DNA of 64,000 bases, taken from Janibacter cremeus (GTDB lineage Bacteria; Actinomycetota; Actinomycetes; Actinomycetales; Dermatophilaceae). Positions within the stretch are counted from its first letter, which is position 1, and each line of letters starts with the position of its first letter. Positions 18,516 to 26,589 of this stretch are shown piece by piece. The notes beneath the pieces are model-generated. The model was not told the DNA's origin. It was given only the letters and a program-made list of their open reading frames with translations, and did not search any database. Location of the stretch: the NCBI RefSeq assembly GCF_013409205.1, contig NZ_JACCAE010000001.1, positions 248,001-312,000 of the forward strand. Direction: 5' to 3'. Made by a program: the position numbers and the translations under genes.

Positions 18516-19238
18516 ATGGCCAGAAAGTCCGACAAGCCCAAGAAGCAGAAGCGCGAGAACCCTTTCAAGAGGTTCTGGTCCGTCTACAAGACGATCAAGC
18601 AGATCGACCCGCAGGTGAACCTGTGGATGCTGCTTGCCTTCGTCGGTGTCCTCGCCGTGGGCGCCGTCATCGGTCTGCTGCTGGGCCACTTCTGGTCCTC
18701 CTTCTTCATCGCCCTGCCGATCGGCCTGCTCGCCGCCATGATCGTGCTCTCCCGACGCGGTGAGCGTGCCGCGTTCAACCAGATGGACGGTCAGCGCGGC
18801 GCCGCGATCGGGGGTCTGTCGGCGATCAAGCGCGGTTGGTACTACGACCAGGAGCCCGTCGCCGCCGACGCGACCAAGCCCAACGACATCCAGACCGCCG
18901 CCATGGTCTTCCGCGCCCTGGGCCGCCCGGGTGTCGTGCTGCTGGGCGAGGGCCCGAAGCACCGCGTGGACAAGCTCTTCGCCAAGGAGGCCAAGAAGGT
19001 GGGCCGGGTCGCCCCGGGCGTGCCGGTCCACACCTACATCGTCGGCACCGGCGACGGCGAGCTGCCCGCCCGCAAGATCCGCACCACGCTGATCCGGTTG
19101 AAGCCGCAGCTGTCGAAGGAGGAGATGTCGGTCGTCAACAAGCGGCTGAAGTCCCTCCCCGGCTTGCGCCAGGGCGTGCCCGCCGGCGTCGACCCGAACA
19201 AGGCCCGGATGGACCGCAAGGCACTGCGCGGACGCTGA
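18516..19238 (+). CDS. DUF4191 family membrane protein
   Basis: A 240-residue protein with a lysine-rich N-terminus (ARKSDKPKKQKR), two adjacent transmembrane helices at about residues 38-78, and a basic cytoplasmic C-terminal domain. It follows lipA in most actinobacteria (Rv2219 in M. tuberculosis) and belongs to DUF4191; its role is unknown. It has its own leaderless promoter despite lying 36 bases after lipA. No enzymatic motif is visible. Confidence 0.9.
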   Translation: MARKSDKPKKQKRENPFKRFWSVYKTIKQIDPQVNLWMLLAFVGVLAVGAVIGLLLGHFWSSFFIALPIGLLAAMIVLSRRGERAAFNQMDGQRGAAIGGLSAIKRGWYYDQEPVAADATKPNDIQTAAMVFRALGRPGVVLLGEGPKHRVDKLFAKEAKKVGRVAPGVPVHTYIVGTGDGELPARKIRTTLIRLKPQLSKEEMSVVNKRLKSLPGLRQGVPAGVDPNKARMDRKALRGR

Positions 19239-19283
19239 CCGGCGAGCACGACCGCACCCGCCCGACCCTCCAGGAGAGCACCC

Positions 19284-20561
19284 GTGCCCACAGCACCGAT
19301 CGCCCACGCCGAGGACCTGGCCGCCTTCGTCGACGCGTCCCCGTCCAGCTATCACGCAGCGGCCGAGGTGGCCCGCCGCCTGCAGGACGCGGGCTTCACG
19401 GCCCTGGACGAGACGAGCGCCTGGCCGCACACCGCCGGCAGGTACTTCGTCCTGCGCGACGGCGCCCTCATCGCGTGGGTGATGCCCGCGTCGGCGAGCG
19501 GGACGACGCCCGTGCACGTCTTCGGCGCGCACAGCGACTCCCCCGGCTTCAAGCTCAAGCCGCAGCCGAGCACCGGCCGGCACGGCTGGCTGCAGGCGGG
19601 TGTCGAGGTCTATGGCGGCCCGCTGTTGAACTCATGGCTCGACCGTGAGCTGCGTCTGGCCGGCCGGCTGGTCCTGGACGACGGGACCGAGGCACTGGCC
19701 GACTCGGGGCCGTTGCTGCGGCTGCCACAGCTGGCAATTCACCTCGACCGCGAGGCAAACGAGCGCTTCGCCCTCGACAAGCAGGCACACACGCAGCCCG
19801 TGTGGGGTGTGGGCGCCGCCGACTCCGCGGACCTGCTCGCCGAGCTGGCCGCGTCCGCCGACGTCGACGCCTCCCGCATTCGCGGGTACGACCTCGTCAC
19901 CGCCGACAGCGCCCGTGGTGCCGTCTTCGGTCGGGATGACGCGTTCTTCGCAGCCGGTCGCCTCGACGACCTCGCGAGCGTCCACGCCGGCACCGTGGCC
20001 ATCACCGCTCTCGGCGACGACATCGCGGCCGACCACATCCCGATGCTGGCCGTCTTCGACCACGAGGAGGTCGGCTCCGCGACCCGGTCGGGCGCCGCCG
20101 GACCCTTCCTGCAGGACGTGCTCGAGCGCGTGGGGCTGGCCCTCGGTGCGGACCGGGCCGACCGGATGCGCGCGCTCGCCTCGTCGTGGTGCGTCTCCAG
20201 CGACGTCGGCCACTCGATCCATCCGAACTTCCCCGAGAAGCACGACCCCCACGTGCGGCCGCTGCTCGGCTCCGGGCCGATCCTGAAGCTCAACGCCAAC
20301 CAGCGCTACGCCAGCGACGGCGCCGGATCCGCCGCCTGGCACCGGTGGTGTGACGCGGCCGGGGTGACCAGCCAGGACTTCGTCTCCAACAACACCGTGC
20401 CCTGCGGGTCGACGATCGGCCCGATCACCGCGACCCGGCTGGGGATCCGCACCGTCGACGTGGGCATCCCGATCCTGTCGATGCACTCGGCGCGCGAGCT
20501 CGCCGGCACGAGCGACCTGCTCGACCTGACGCACGTGGCGCAGACCTTCTTCCGCGGCTGA
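19284..20561 (+). CDS. M18 family aminopeptidase
   Basis: A 425-residue dinuclear-zinc aminopeptidase, typically favouring acidic or neutral N-terminal residues. Motifs are VFGAHSDSPGFKLKP (metal His-x-Asp), FDHEEVGSATRSGA (catalytic and metal glutamates), HSIHPNFPEKHDP and the C-terminal SMHSARELAG with a metal histidine. The GTG at 19284 has CAGGAGAG upstream. The length matches the ~430-residue bacterial M18 enzymes. It is not coupled to the DUF4191 gene (45-base gap) and probably has a housekeeping role in peptide turnover. Confidence 0.94.
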   Translation: MPTAPIAHAEDLAAFVDASPSSYHAAAEVARRLQDAGFTALDETSAWPHTAGRYFVLRDGALIAWVMPASASGTTPVHVFGAHSDSPGFKLKPQPSTGRHGWLQAGVEVYGGPLLNSWLDRELRLAGRLVLDDGTEALADSGPLLRLPQLAIHLDREANERFALDKQAHTQPVWGVGAADSADLLAELAASADVDASRIRGYDLVTADSARGAVFGRDDAFFAAGRLDDLASVHAGTVAITALGDDIAADHIPMLAVFDHEEVGSATRSGAAGPFLQDVLERVGLALGADRADRMRALASSWCVSSDVGHSIHPNFPEKHDPHVRPLLGSGPILKLNANQRYASDGAGSAAWHRWCDAAGVTSQDFVSNNTVPCGSTIGPITATRLGIRTVDVGIPILSMHSARELAGTSDLLDLTHVAQTFFRG

Positions 20562-20729
20562 ACGGGCCTTTCGTCCTGATCGGCACGGCCCACGCTCAGC
20601 CGTGGGTCGGCAGGTCTGCCGGCCGGAAGGCGTACAGTGCCTGCAGCCGTGCGCGGGTCGCGGCGGCTGTTCCGGGCACCGCCCAGCCCTGCCGTACCCG
20701 CGGGTGTCGACGAATGCGACGATCTCGGC

Positions 20730-21146
20730 ATGGACCCTGGGAACGCCCTGACCGCGCTCATCGCACTGTGCGCCGGAGCAGTGCTGGCTCTGGCGGCGGC
20801 CCTGTGCCGGCGGGGACGCAGCAGGCGTGCCCGGTTCTGGGCGCGGACGTACGGCCTGGACCACCCCAGCGGCTACGACTACCGCGAGATCACGGTGCTC
20901 GTCGTCCTCCCGCTCCTGGCGCAGACGCTGCTCGTCTGGGGGCTCGTGGCGGGGGTTCTCTCGGTGGACGTGCTGCGGGAGTCCGGGGCGACGGTGCTGA
21001 TCCCGATCGCGGTGATCGCCGAGGTGATCCTGTGGAACGTGCTCCTGGTCGCGACCGTCTACCGGGACATCATGCCTCTGTGGGTCTATCCGTCCTGGCT
21101 GCGGTCGGAGCGGCGGCGCGAGCGGGACCTCATCCGTTCCCGCTGA
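20730..21146 (+). CDS. Small membrane protein, unknown
   Basis: A 138-residue protein with three hydrophobic stretches, one at the N-terminus (about 6-22) and two around residues 55-105, and a basic C-terminal tail of alternating Arg and Glu. No family is recognised. The ATG at 20730 begins just before the first membrane helix but has no good ribosome site. GTG codons at 20637 and 20649 would add up to 31 residues, and a TACAGT box at 20633-20638 could drive a leaderless start near 20649. The true start is therefore open. Confidence 0.6.
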   Translation: MDPGNALTALIALCAGAVLALAAALCRRGRSRRARFWARTYGLDHPSGYDYREITVLVVLPLLAQTLLVWGLVAGVLSVDVLRESGATVLIPIAVIAEVILWNVLLVATVYRDIMPLWVYPSWLRSERRRERDLIRSR

Positions 21147-21248
21147 GCGTCGAGCGCCTCCTTCGCGGGGACGACCCCGAGTGTCTCCGCGGCGGCACCC
21201 TCGCCGAGAGTCAGCTGCGCCCCGTGGCCGCGCGTGCCGGTGCTTCGG

Positions 21249-22043
21249 TCATGACTCCACCATGCGGCCCGGGCCGCGGCTGCGTTGACGCACGAGATCG
21301 GGATGCTTGGCCGTGCGCCCGTCCCCCGTGGAGCGCCCCCGCAGACGCCGCCACGTCCAGGGCCACACGTACTCCCTGGTCCAGGCCACCTCGGTGCGCA
21401 CGGTCCGCCGCGGCGGAGGCCCGTCGGGCAGGCCGGCCCAGTCGGTCGTCGCCGGCACCCCCATCAGCTCGGCCGCGGCGACCGCCAGGCGGGTGTGGCC
21501 GAGCTCGGAGAGGTGCAGGCGGTCCTCGGCCCAGGCGCGTCGGTCCTCGAAGACCGTGCCGGTCGTCACCGTCGGCGGGATCATCTCGTGCTCCTGCGCC
21601 AAGCCGTCGTAGAGCTCGTTGAGCAGCAGACGTCGCCGTTGCAGCAGCCGTCCGGCCGGAGTGACACCACGAAGATCGGGGATCGGGACGACGGCGACGC
21701 GGACCCCCTTCGCGGTGAAGGGGGCGACGATGTCCACCAGCCGTTGCCGCAGCGCCGCCACGTCCAGCCGCGGACGCAGGATGTCGTTCATCCCCGCGGT
21801 GAGGGTGACGATGTCCGGGTCGAGGGCGAGGGCGGGCTGCGCCTGGGTCGCGAGGACCTCCACGGTCCGGTGCCCGCGGATGGCGAGATTGGCGTAGTCG
21901 AGCCCACCGTGGTGGTCGGCCAGCACCTGCGCGAGGCGGTCGGCCCACCCACGCGGGGTGCCGTCCGGCCACGGGAGGTCGCCCACGCCCTCGGAGAGGG
22001 AGTCGCCGATCGCGACATAACGCAGGGTCCGCACGGCACTCAT
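21249..22043 (-). CDS. SGNH/GDSL hydrolase
   Basis: A 264-residue esterase-type hydrolase. Block I is YVAIGDSLSEGVGD with the nucleophile serine at about residue 14, block III is TLTAGMNDIL with the oxyanion asparagine, and the catalytic Asp-His pair is in DRLHLSELGH near residue 195. No signal peptide is present, so it is cytoplasmic, and it probably acts on an acyl or acetyl ester. Its ATG overlaps the stop codon of the RDD gene by one base (TGATG), making the two a coupled pair. The basic C-terminal tail (about 50 residues) is extra relative to small family members. Confidence 0.9.
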   Translation of the reverse strand: MSAVRTLRYVAIGDSLSEGVGDLPWPDGTPRGWADRLAQVLADHHGGLDYANLAIRGHRTVEVLATQAQPALALDPDIVTLTAGMNDILRPRLDVAALRQRLVDIVAPFTAKGVRVAVVPIPDLRGVTPAGRLLQRRRLLLNELYDGLAQEHEMIPPTVTTGTVFEDRRAWAEDRLHLSELGHTRLAVAAAELMGVPATTDWAGLPDGPPPRRTVRTEVAWTREYVWPWTWRRLRGRSTGDGRTAKHPDLVRQRSRGPGRMVES

Positions 22044-22450
22044 CAGACGTGGACGATCCGGGTACCGGCAACTCGGTCGTGCAGGCCCCGGCCGTCCTCG
22101 GACAGCACGAGGATCGGCGGGATCACCAGGCACAGCAGGGCGGCGCGCACGGCCGAGCGAAGGGGGGTGACCCACTCCCCGTGCATCGGCACCACCTGCA
22201 GCCCCAGGAGTCGGTGCCCGAAGGAGGCCCCGCCGAGGGTGACACCGACGAGGTGGACGAGGAAGAGCAGCCCGAGCGGGAGGAAGGAGAAAGCGGCCGG
22301 GCTGAGGTCGACGAGCTGGCTGATCAGCCCGTTGGTGATGAGCAGGCAGGCGGCCCAGTCGATGATCAGGGCGATGAGGCGACGCCCGAAGGAGGCGCGA
22401 CTTCCCCCTTCGCCCGAGGTCGGTCCGCGATGGTGCCCTGTGCTGCTCAC
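22043..22450 (-). CDS. RDD family membrane protein
   Basis: A 135-residue protein with the RDD signature: FGRRLIALIIDWAAC in the first helix, a second helix before GVTLGGASFGHRLLGL, and a third hydrophobic stretch near the C-terminus. RDD proteins are small multi-span membrane proteins, some linked to ion exchange; the role of the actinobacterial copy beside glnA (Rv2219A in M. tuberculosis) is not known. It is divergent from glnA, so the GlnR operator between them could affect both. Confidence 0.88.
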   Translation of the reverse strand: MSSTGHHRGPTSGEGGSRASFGRRLIALIIDWAACLLITNGLISQLVDLSPAAFSFLPLGLLFLVHLVGVTLGGASFGHRLLGLQVVPMHGEWVTPLRSAVRAALLCLVIPPILVLSEDGRGLHDRVAGTRIVHV

Positions 22451-22545
22451 CCGAGCAGCCTATGTGTCCCGATCGTGGTCGCTCCCACCGCCCGGGGCGT
22501 CCACTCGGTAGTGTTGTGACGCAGCAGACGTGACGCCGGACGCGC

Positions 22546-22583
22546 GTAACACCGGTGAAACATCTGGGTCATGGTCGGGAAAC
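22546..22583 (+). promoter_or_regulatory. Tandem GlnR operator upstream of glnA
   Basis: The layout is GTAAC-n6-GAAAC-n6-GTCAT-n6-GAAAC, matching the published Streptomyces a1-b1-a2-b2 GlnR consensus (gTnAC-n6-GaAAC repeated) at all four half-sites with a single deviation (T for C at the end of the third). It ends ten bases before the predicted -10 box. GlnR controls nitrogen assimilation genes in actinobacteria. Confidence 0.8.
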
Positions 22584-22593
22584 CAGCCGTGGT

Positions 22594-22599
22594 TAGTGT
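22594..22599 (+). promoter_or_regulatory. Predicted -10 box of glnA
   Basis: TAGTGT lies about 60 bases before the TTG start and just downstream of the GlnR operator, which would cover the -35 region. A second TAGTGT at 22509-22514 is an alternative upstream promoter. Confidence 0.45.
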
Positions 22600-22659
22600 C
22601 ATGGCCGACACCAGTTGCGGCAGGTCACCGTGGGCTGCCGCCCCACCCAGGAGGAAAGT

Positions 22660-24084
22660 TTGTTCAGCTCCCCTGACGAGGTTCTTGACTTCATCAAGGC
22701 CGAGGACGTCAAGTTCATCGACATCCGATTCTGTGACCTGCCGGGCATCATGCAGCACTTCAACGTGCCCGCCGAGACCGTCGACGAGGACTTCTTCATC
22801 GAAGGCCAGATGTTCGACGGGTCCTCGATCCGCGGCTTCCAGGCCATCCACGAGTCCGACATGAAGCTCGTGCCGGACATCGGGACGGCCTTCGTCGACC
22901 CCTTCCGGGCGGAGAAGACGCTCGTCCTCAACTTCTCCATCGTCGATCCCTTCACCGGGGAGCAGTACAGCCGCGACCCGCGCAACGTCGCGGCGAAGGC
23001 GGAGGCGTACCTGAAGTCCACGGGCATCGCCGACACGGCCTTCTTCGGCGCCGAGGCGGAGTTCTACGTCTTCGACGACGTGCGCTTCGACACCCAGCCG
23101 CAGGGCAGCTACTACTTCCTCGACTCGATCGAGGCGGCGTGGAACACCGGCCGCAAGGAGGAGGGCGGCAACCAGGGCTACAAGACGGCCTTCAAGGGTG
23201 GGTACTTCCCCGTCCCGCCGGTCGACCACTTCGCCGACCTGCGCGACAAGATCTGCCTCAACCTCAAGGACGTCGGCCTGCAGGTCGAACGCAGCCACCA
23301 CGAGGTCGGCACCGCCGGCCAGCAGGAGATCAACTACACGTTCAACACCCTGCAGCAGTCCGGCGACGACATCATGAAGTTCAAGTACGTCGTCAAGAGC
23401 ACCGCGTGGGACGACGGTCGGACCGCAACCTTCATGCCCAAGCCGATCTACGGCGACAACGGCTCGGGCATGCACACCCACCAGAGCCTGTGGAAGGACG
23501 GCGAGCCGCTCTTCTACGACGAGAAGGGATACGGCGGCCTGTCCGACATCGCCCGTTGGTACATCGGTGGCCTGCTCAAGCACGCCCCCGCGCTGCTCGC
23601 CTTCACCAACCCGACGGCCAACAGCTACCGCCGGCTCGTGCCGGGCTACGAGGCCCCGATCAACCTCGTGTACTCGGCGCGCAACCGCTCCGCGTGCATC
23701 CGCATCCCGATCGCGGGCAACTCCCCCAAGGCCAAGCGCGTGGAGTTCCGCATCCCGGACCCCTCGAGCAACCCGTACCTGTGCTTCGCCGCACAGCTGA
23801 TGGCCGGGCTCGACGGCATCAAGAACCGCATCGAGCCCCCGGAGCCGATCGACAAGGACCTCTACGAGCTGCCGCCGGACGAGCACGAGGCCATCGAGCA
23901 GGTCCCCACGACCCTGCCCGAGGTGCTCAAGGCGCTGGAGGCCGACCACGAGTTCCTGCTCGAGGGTGACGTCTTCACCGCCGACCTGATCGAGACCTGG
24001 ATCGCGTGGAAGCGCGAGAACGAGGTCCTCCCGCTGCAGATCCGCCCCCACCCGCACGAGTTCGAGATGTACTTCGATATTTGA
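22660..24084 (+). CDS. glnA: Type I glutamine synthetase
   Basis: This 474-residue enzyme makes glutamine from glutamate, ammonia and ATP as a dodecamer. The TTG at 22660 is the start: it gives the standard N-terminus (L)[18 protein letters not shown] and has GGAGGAAAG directly upstream. Visible are [22 protein letters not shown], the nucleotide loop, [12 protein letters not shown], and near residue 400 the adenylylation site DKDLYELPP (tyrosine), marking the GlnE-regulated actinobacterial GlnA1 type. A tandem GlnR box lies upstream, so nitrogen control acts on both transcription and enzyme. The start codon is unusual but well supported. Confidence 0.97.
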   Translation: MFSSPDEVLDFIKAEDVKFIDIRFCDLPGIMQHFNVPAETVDEDFFIEGQMFDGSSIRGFQAIHESDMKLVPDIGTAFVDPFRAEKTLVLNFSIVDPFTGEQYSRDPRNVAAKAEAYLKSTGIADTAFFGAEAEFYVFDDVRFDTQPQGSYYFLDSIEAAWNTGRKEEGGNQGYKTAFKGGYFPVPPVDHFADLRDKICLNLKDVGLQVERSHHEVGTAGQQEINYTFNTLQQSGDDIMKFKYVVKSTAWDDGRTATFMPKPIYGDNGSGMHTHQSLWKDGEPLFYDEKGYGGLSDIARWYIGGLLKHAPALLAFTNPTANSYRRLVPGYEAPINLVYSARNRSACIRIPIAGNSPKAKRVEFRIPDPSSNPYLCFAAQLMAGLDGIKNRIEPPEPIDKDLYELPPDEHEAIEQVPTTLPEVLKALEADHEFLLEGDVFTADLIETWIAWKRENEVLPLQIRPHPHEFEMYFDI

Positions 24085-24207
24085 TCCGCGTGTAGCGGAG
24101 GTCGGGCGTGCTGTGAGGGACGAGCAGTGCGCCCGGCCGGAGCGGAGCCCGGATCAAATGTCGAACAACAACGCAGTGACATCTGAGCCGAGCGGCACCT
24201 GGTCAAC

Positions 24208-24247
24208 GGTGGCTGAGGAGGTCGCGCAGCGACCGTCTCGAAGCCAC
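24208..24247 (+). repeat. Dispersed palindromic repeat, copy A
   Basis: Starts GGTGGCTGAGG, ends TCTCGAAGCCAC, with GCGCAGCGA between. The arms are imperfectly complementary. It lies in the glnA downstream region directly before the terminator stem. Confidence 0.65.
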
Positions 24248-24283
24248 GAAGGGCGGGACTCCCAGAGGGGGCCCGCCCTTCGT
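24246..24283. terminator. Hairpin terminator after glnA
   Basis: A 12-base stem, ACGAAGGGCGGG (24246-24257) with its complement at 24272-24283, lies between glnA and the convergent MarR-type gene. It is nearly identical to the terminator at 26484-26522. Confidence 0.75.
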
Positions 24284-24355
24284 CGTGCGTCGGCGTCAGA
24301 TCACCGCAGGCAACCCACCCTCCCCGCAGCCGAGCAACCGGAGCGACCGGCGGGG

Positions 24356-24814
24356 TCAGACAGGCGGAAGGTTGCCGTCGAGAGCGCGGGTGACCTGGTG
24401 CAGGGTGTCACGAAGTCGCTCCTCCTCGGCAAGGTCCAGGCCCAGTTGTGGCGCGATCTGACACGGGATCGTCGAGGCACGATCACGCATCTGCACACCC
24501 GCGGTGGTCAACGAGACGAGGACGCGCCGCTCGTCGTCCGGGTCGCGATCGCGCTTCACGAGGTCAAGGCTCTCCAGTCGCTTCAGGAGCGGGGTCAGGG
24601 TGCTCGAACTGAGGTGCAGGCGAGCCCCGATCGACCCGACCGGCACGGCATCGGGCGCCTCCCACAGCACCAGCATCGTGATGTATTGCGGGTAGGTCAG
24701 ACCCAGGTCGCTCAGCAACGGCCCGTACGCCCTGATCACCGCCCGGCTGGCGTCATACAGGGCGAAGCAGAGCTGGTGGTCAAGCTCGAGATCAAGGGCG
24801 GGAGTGGATCTCAT
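24356..24814 (-). CDS. MarR-family regulator, OhrR-like
   Basis: A 152-residue winged-helix regulator. The N-terminal segment LDHQLCFALYDASRAV matches the OhrR subgroup, where the cysteine (here at about residue 16) senses organic peroxides; LTYPQYITMLVLWE and the wing region KRDRDPDDERRVLVSLT complete the MarR fold. The ATG at 24814 precedes this conserved start. No ohr peroxidase gene is adjacent; the divergent neighbour is an aldehyde dehydrogenase, so the target may be that gene. Two palindromes in the 271-base divergent gap are candidate operators. Redox sensing is inferred from the conserved cysteine only. Confidence 0.88.
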   Translation of the reverse strand: MRSTPALDLELDHQLCFALYDASRAVIRAYGPLLSDLGLTYPQYITMLVLWEAPDAVPVGSIGARLHLSSSTLTPLLKRLESLDLVKRDRDPDDERRVLVSLTTAGVQMRDRASTIPCQIAPQLGLDLAEEERLRDTLHQVTRALDGNLPPV

Positions 24815-24850
24815 GGAGACAGCGTACCGGTTTAAATCTTGGCGTATCTG

Positions 24851-24882
24851 ATCGTGCACGATAGAGTCGAGATGTACTCGAC
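24851..24882. promoter_or_regulatory. Candidate MarR/OhrR operators (two palindromes)
   Basis: ATCGTGCACGAT (24851-24862) is a perfect 12-base palindrome. Four bases later GTCGAG-5-CTCGAC (24866-24882) forms a second inverted repeat. Both lie 37-68 bases upstream of the regulator's start in the divergent gap shared with the dehydrogenase gene. Confidence 0.5.
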
Positions 24883-25085
24883 GGAATCGTTGAGTTGACC
24901 AGACAGTGTTGAGGACCGAATCATTCGACGCCCCGCGCCCAGAGGCTGCGAGCGCAGCTGAACACCACGAGGGCGCACAAGCCCTCTCGCCGAGGGCGTG
25001 ACTCCCTACGACGGCCGATCGACGGCTCGCCGCGGAGCCCTGGCATGAGGATCACACCCATGCCGTCCAAGGAAAGGCACCACAC

Positions 25086-26468
25086 ATGTCCGCATACATG
25101 ACAGCAAACCCGACCACCGGTGAGACCGAGCGCAAGTTCGACGAGCTGACCGACGCCGAAGTCCCCCAGATCCTCGCCCGAGCGACCGACGCGTTCGCCT
25201 CGTGGCGGACCACCTCGGCCACCGAGCGCGCGCAGCTGCTGACCCGCGTCGCGGATGCCTACGACGCGCGTCGGGACGAGCTCGCCACCGTGATCTCCAC
25301 CGAGATGGGCAAGCCCCTGGCCGAGGCGCAGGGCGAGGTAGACCTCGCCGGAGCGATCTACCGCTGGTACGCGGACAACGGCCCGGCCCTGCTCGCCGAC
25401 GAGGTTCTCGATCCGCAGGGCTCCGAAGAGTCGCTCGTCGAGACCGCACCGATCGGCCCGCTCGTCGGGGTGATGCCGTGGAACTACCCGTACTACCAGG
25501 TTGCCCGGTTCGTGGGCCCGAACCTCATGGCCGGAAACACCATCGTCCTCAAGCACGCCCCGATCTGCGCGGCCTCTGCCGAGGTCATGGCTGAGATCGT
25601 CCACGAGGCCGGGGTCCCCCAGGACGCCTACATCAACGTCTTCGCGACCAACGACCAGATCGCGCAGATGATCGCCGACCCCCGGGTGCAGGGCATCTCC
25701 CTGACCGGAAGCGAGCGCGCGGGATCCTCCGTCGCCGAGACGGCCGGCAGGAACCTGAAGAAGGCCGTCCTCGAGCTGGGTGGTTCGGATGCGCTGATCG
25801 TGCTCGACGACGGCGATGTCCAGACCACCGCCAAGATCGCCGCGACCGCCCGACTGTCGAACACCGGGCAGGCATGCAACTCGCCCAAGCGCATGATCGT
25901 CCCGAATGATCACGTCGACGACTTCGTCTCCACGATCGTCGATGCGTTCGAGTCCGCGCACATCGGGGATCCCACCGACCCGGAGACGACGGTGGGACCG
26001 CTGTCCTCGGTCACGGCCCGCGACACCGTCGTGGAACAGGTCCAGCGCGCCGTCGAGCAGGGCGCGACACTGCACACCGGGGGCGACGCGATCGACGGCA
26101 ACGGCGCCTTCATGCGCCCGGCGGTGCTGACCGGCGTCACCAAGGACATGGACGCCTACAGCGAGGAGATCTTCGGCCCCGTCGCCGTCGTCTACGGCGT
26201 CGACTCGCCCGATGAGGCGGTCACCCTCGCCAACGACGTCAGCTTCGGCCTGTCCGGTTCGGTGTGGGGCTCGGACATCTCCCGCGCCCAGCAGGTCGCC
26301 GACCAGCTCGAGGTCGGGATGGCCTACATCAACGAGCACGGCACGACCCTGCCCGGGTTGCCCTTCGGCGGGGTCAAGCGCTCCGGCTTCGGCCGCGAGC
26401 TCGGCCGCTGGGGCATGGGCGAGTTCGTCAACACCCGCCTGCGCCGCACCTCGAACGTCAAGAAGTAG
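25086..26468 (+). CDS. NAD(P)-dependent succinate-semialdehyde / aldehyde dehydrogenase
   Basis: A 460-residue aldehyde dehydrogenase of the short succinate-semialdehyde type, which begins directly with ANPTTGE rather than a long N-terminal arm. The active site shows LELGGSDALIV with Glu230 as general base and NTGQACNSPKR with Cys264 as nucleophile; GVMPWNYPYYQV holds the catalytic-site asparagine. It oxidises succinate semialdehyde or a related aldehyde to the acid. The ATG at 25086 was chosen; a second methionine lies at residue 5. The divergent OhrR-like regulator suggests induction by reactive aldehydes or peroxides. Exact substrate uncertain. Confidence 0.9.
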   Translation: MSAYMTANPTTGETERKFDELTDAEVPQILARATDAFASWRTTSATERAQLLTRVADAYDARRDELATVISTEMGKPLAEAQGEVDLAGAIYRWYADNGPALLADEVLDPQGSEESLVETAPIGPLVGVMPWNYPYYQVARFVGPNLMAGNTIVLKHAPICAASAEVMAEIVHEAGVPQDAYINVFATNDQIAQMIADPRVQGISLTGSERAGSSVAETAGRNLKKAVLELGGSDALIVLDDGDVQTTAKIAATARLSNTGQACNSPKRMIVPNDHVDDFVSTIVDAFESAHIGDPTDPETTVGPLSSVTARDTVVEQVQRAVEQGATLHTGGDAIDGNGAFMRPAVLTGVTKDMDAYSEEIFGPVAVVYGVDSPDEAVTLANDVSFGLSGSVWGSDISRAQQVADQLEVGMAYINEHGTTLPGLPFGGVKRSGFGRELGRWGMGEFVNTRLRRTSNVKK

Positions 26469-26483
26469 AGGACGACCGCGAGC

Positions 26484-26522
26484 GAAGGGCGGGACTCCCC
26501 TCACGGGGGTCCCGCCCTTCGT
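26484..26522. terminator. Hairpin terminator between convergent genes
   Basis: The stem CGAAGGGCGGGAC (13 bases, extendable through a G-U pair) pairs 26484-26496 with 26510-26522. It serves the dehydrogenase gene and the convergent SpoIID-domain gene, and shares its stem with the terminator after glnA. Confidence 0.78.
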
Positions 26523-26544
26523 CGTGCGTTGACATCTGATCACC

Positions 26545-26583
26545 GCTGGCTGAGGAAGTCCGCTCGTGGACCGACTCGGGGCC
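26545..26583 (+). repeat. Dispersed palindromic repeat, copy B (degenerate)
   Basis: Starts CGCTGGCTGAGGAAG and continues to GACTCGGGG; only the left half matches the family well. As with copy A, it sits immediately beside a terminator. Confidence 0.45.
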
Positions 26584-26589
26584 GGTCCA

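Noticed and set aside
22447..24057. 536-codon frame opposite glnA
   Set aside because: Shadow of glnA, with no start site and no motifs.
24113..24835. 240-codon frame after glnA
   Set aside because: Covers a repeat, a terminator and the antisense strand of the MarR-type gene; no protein features.
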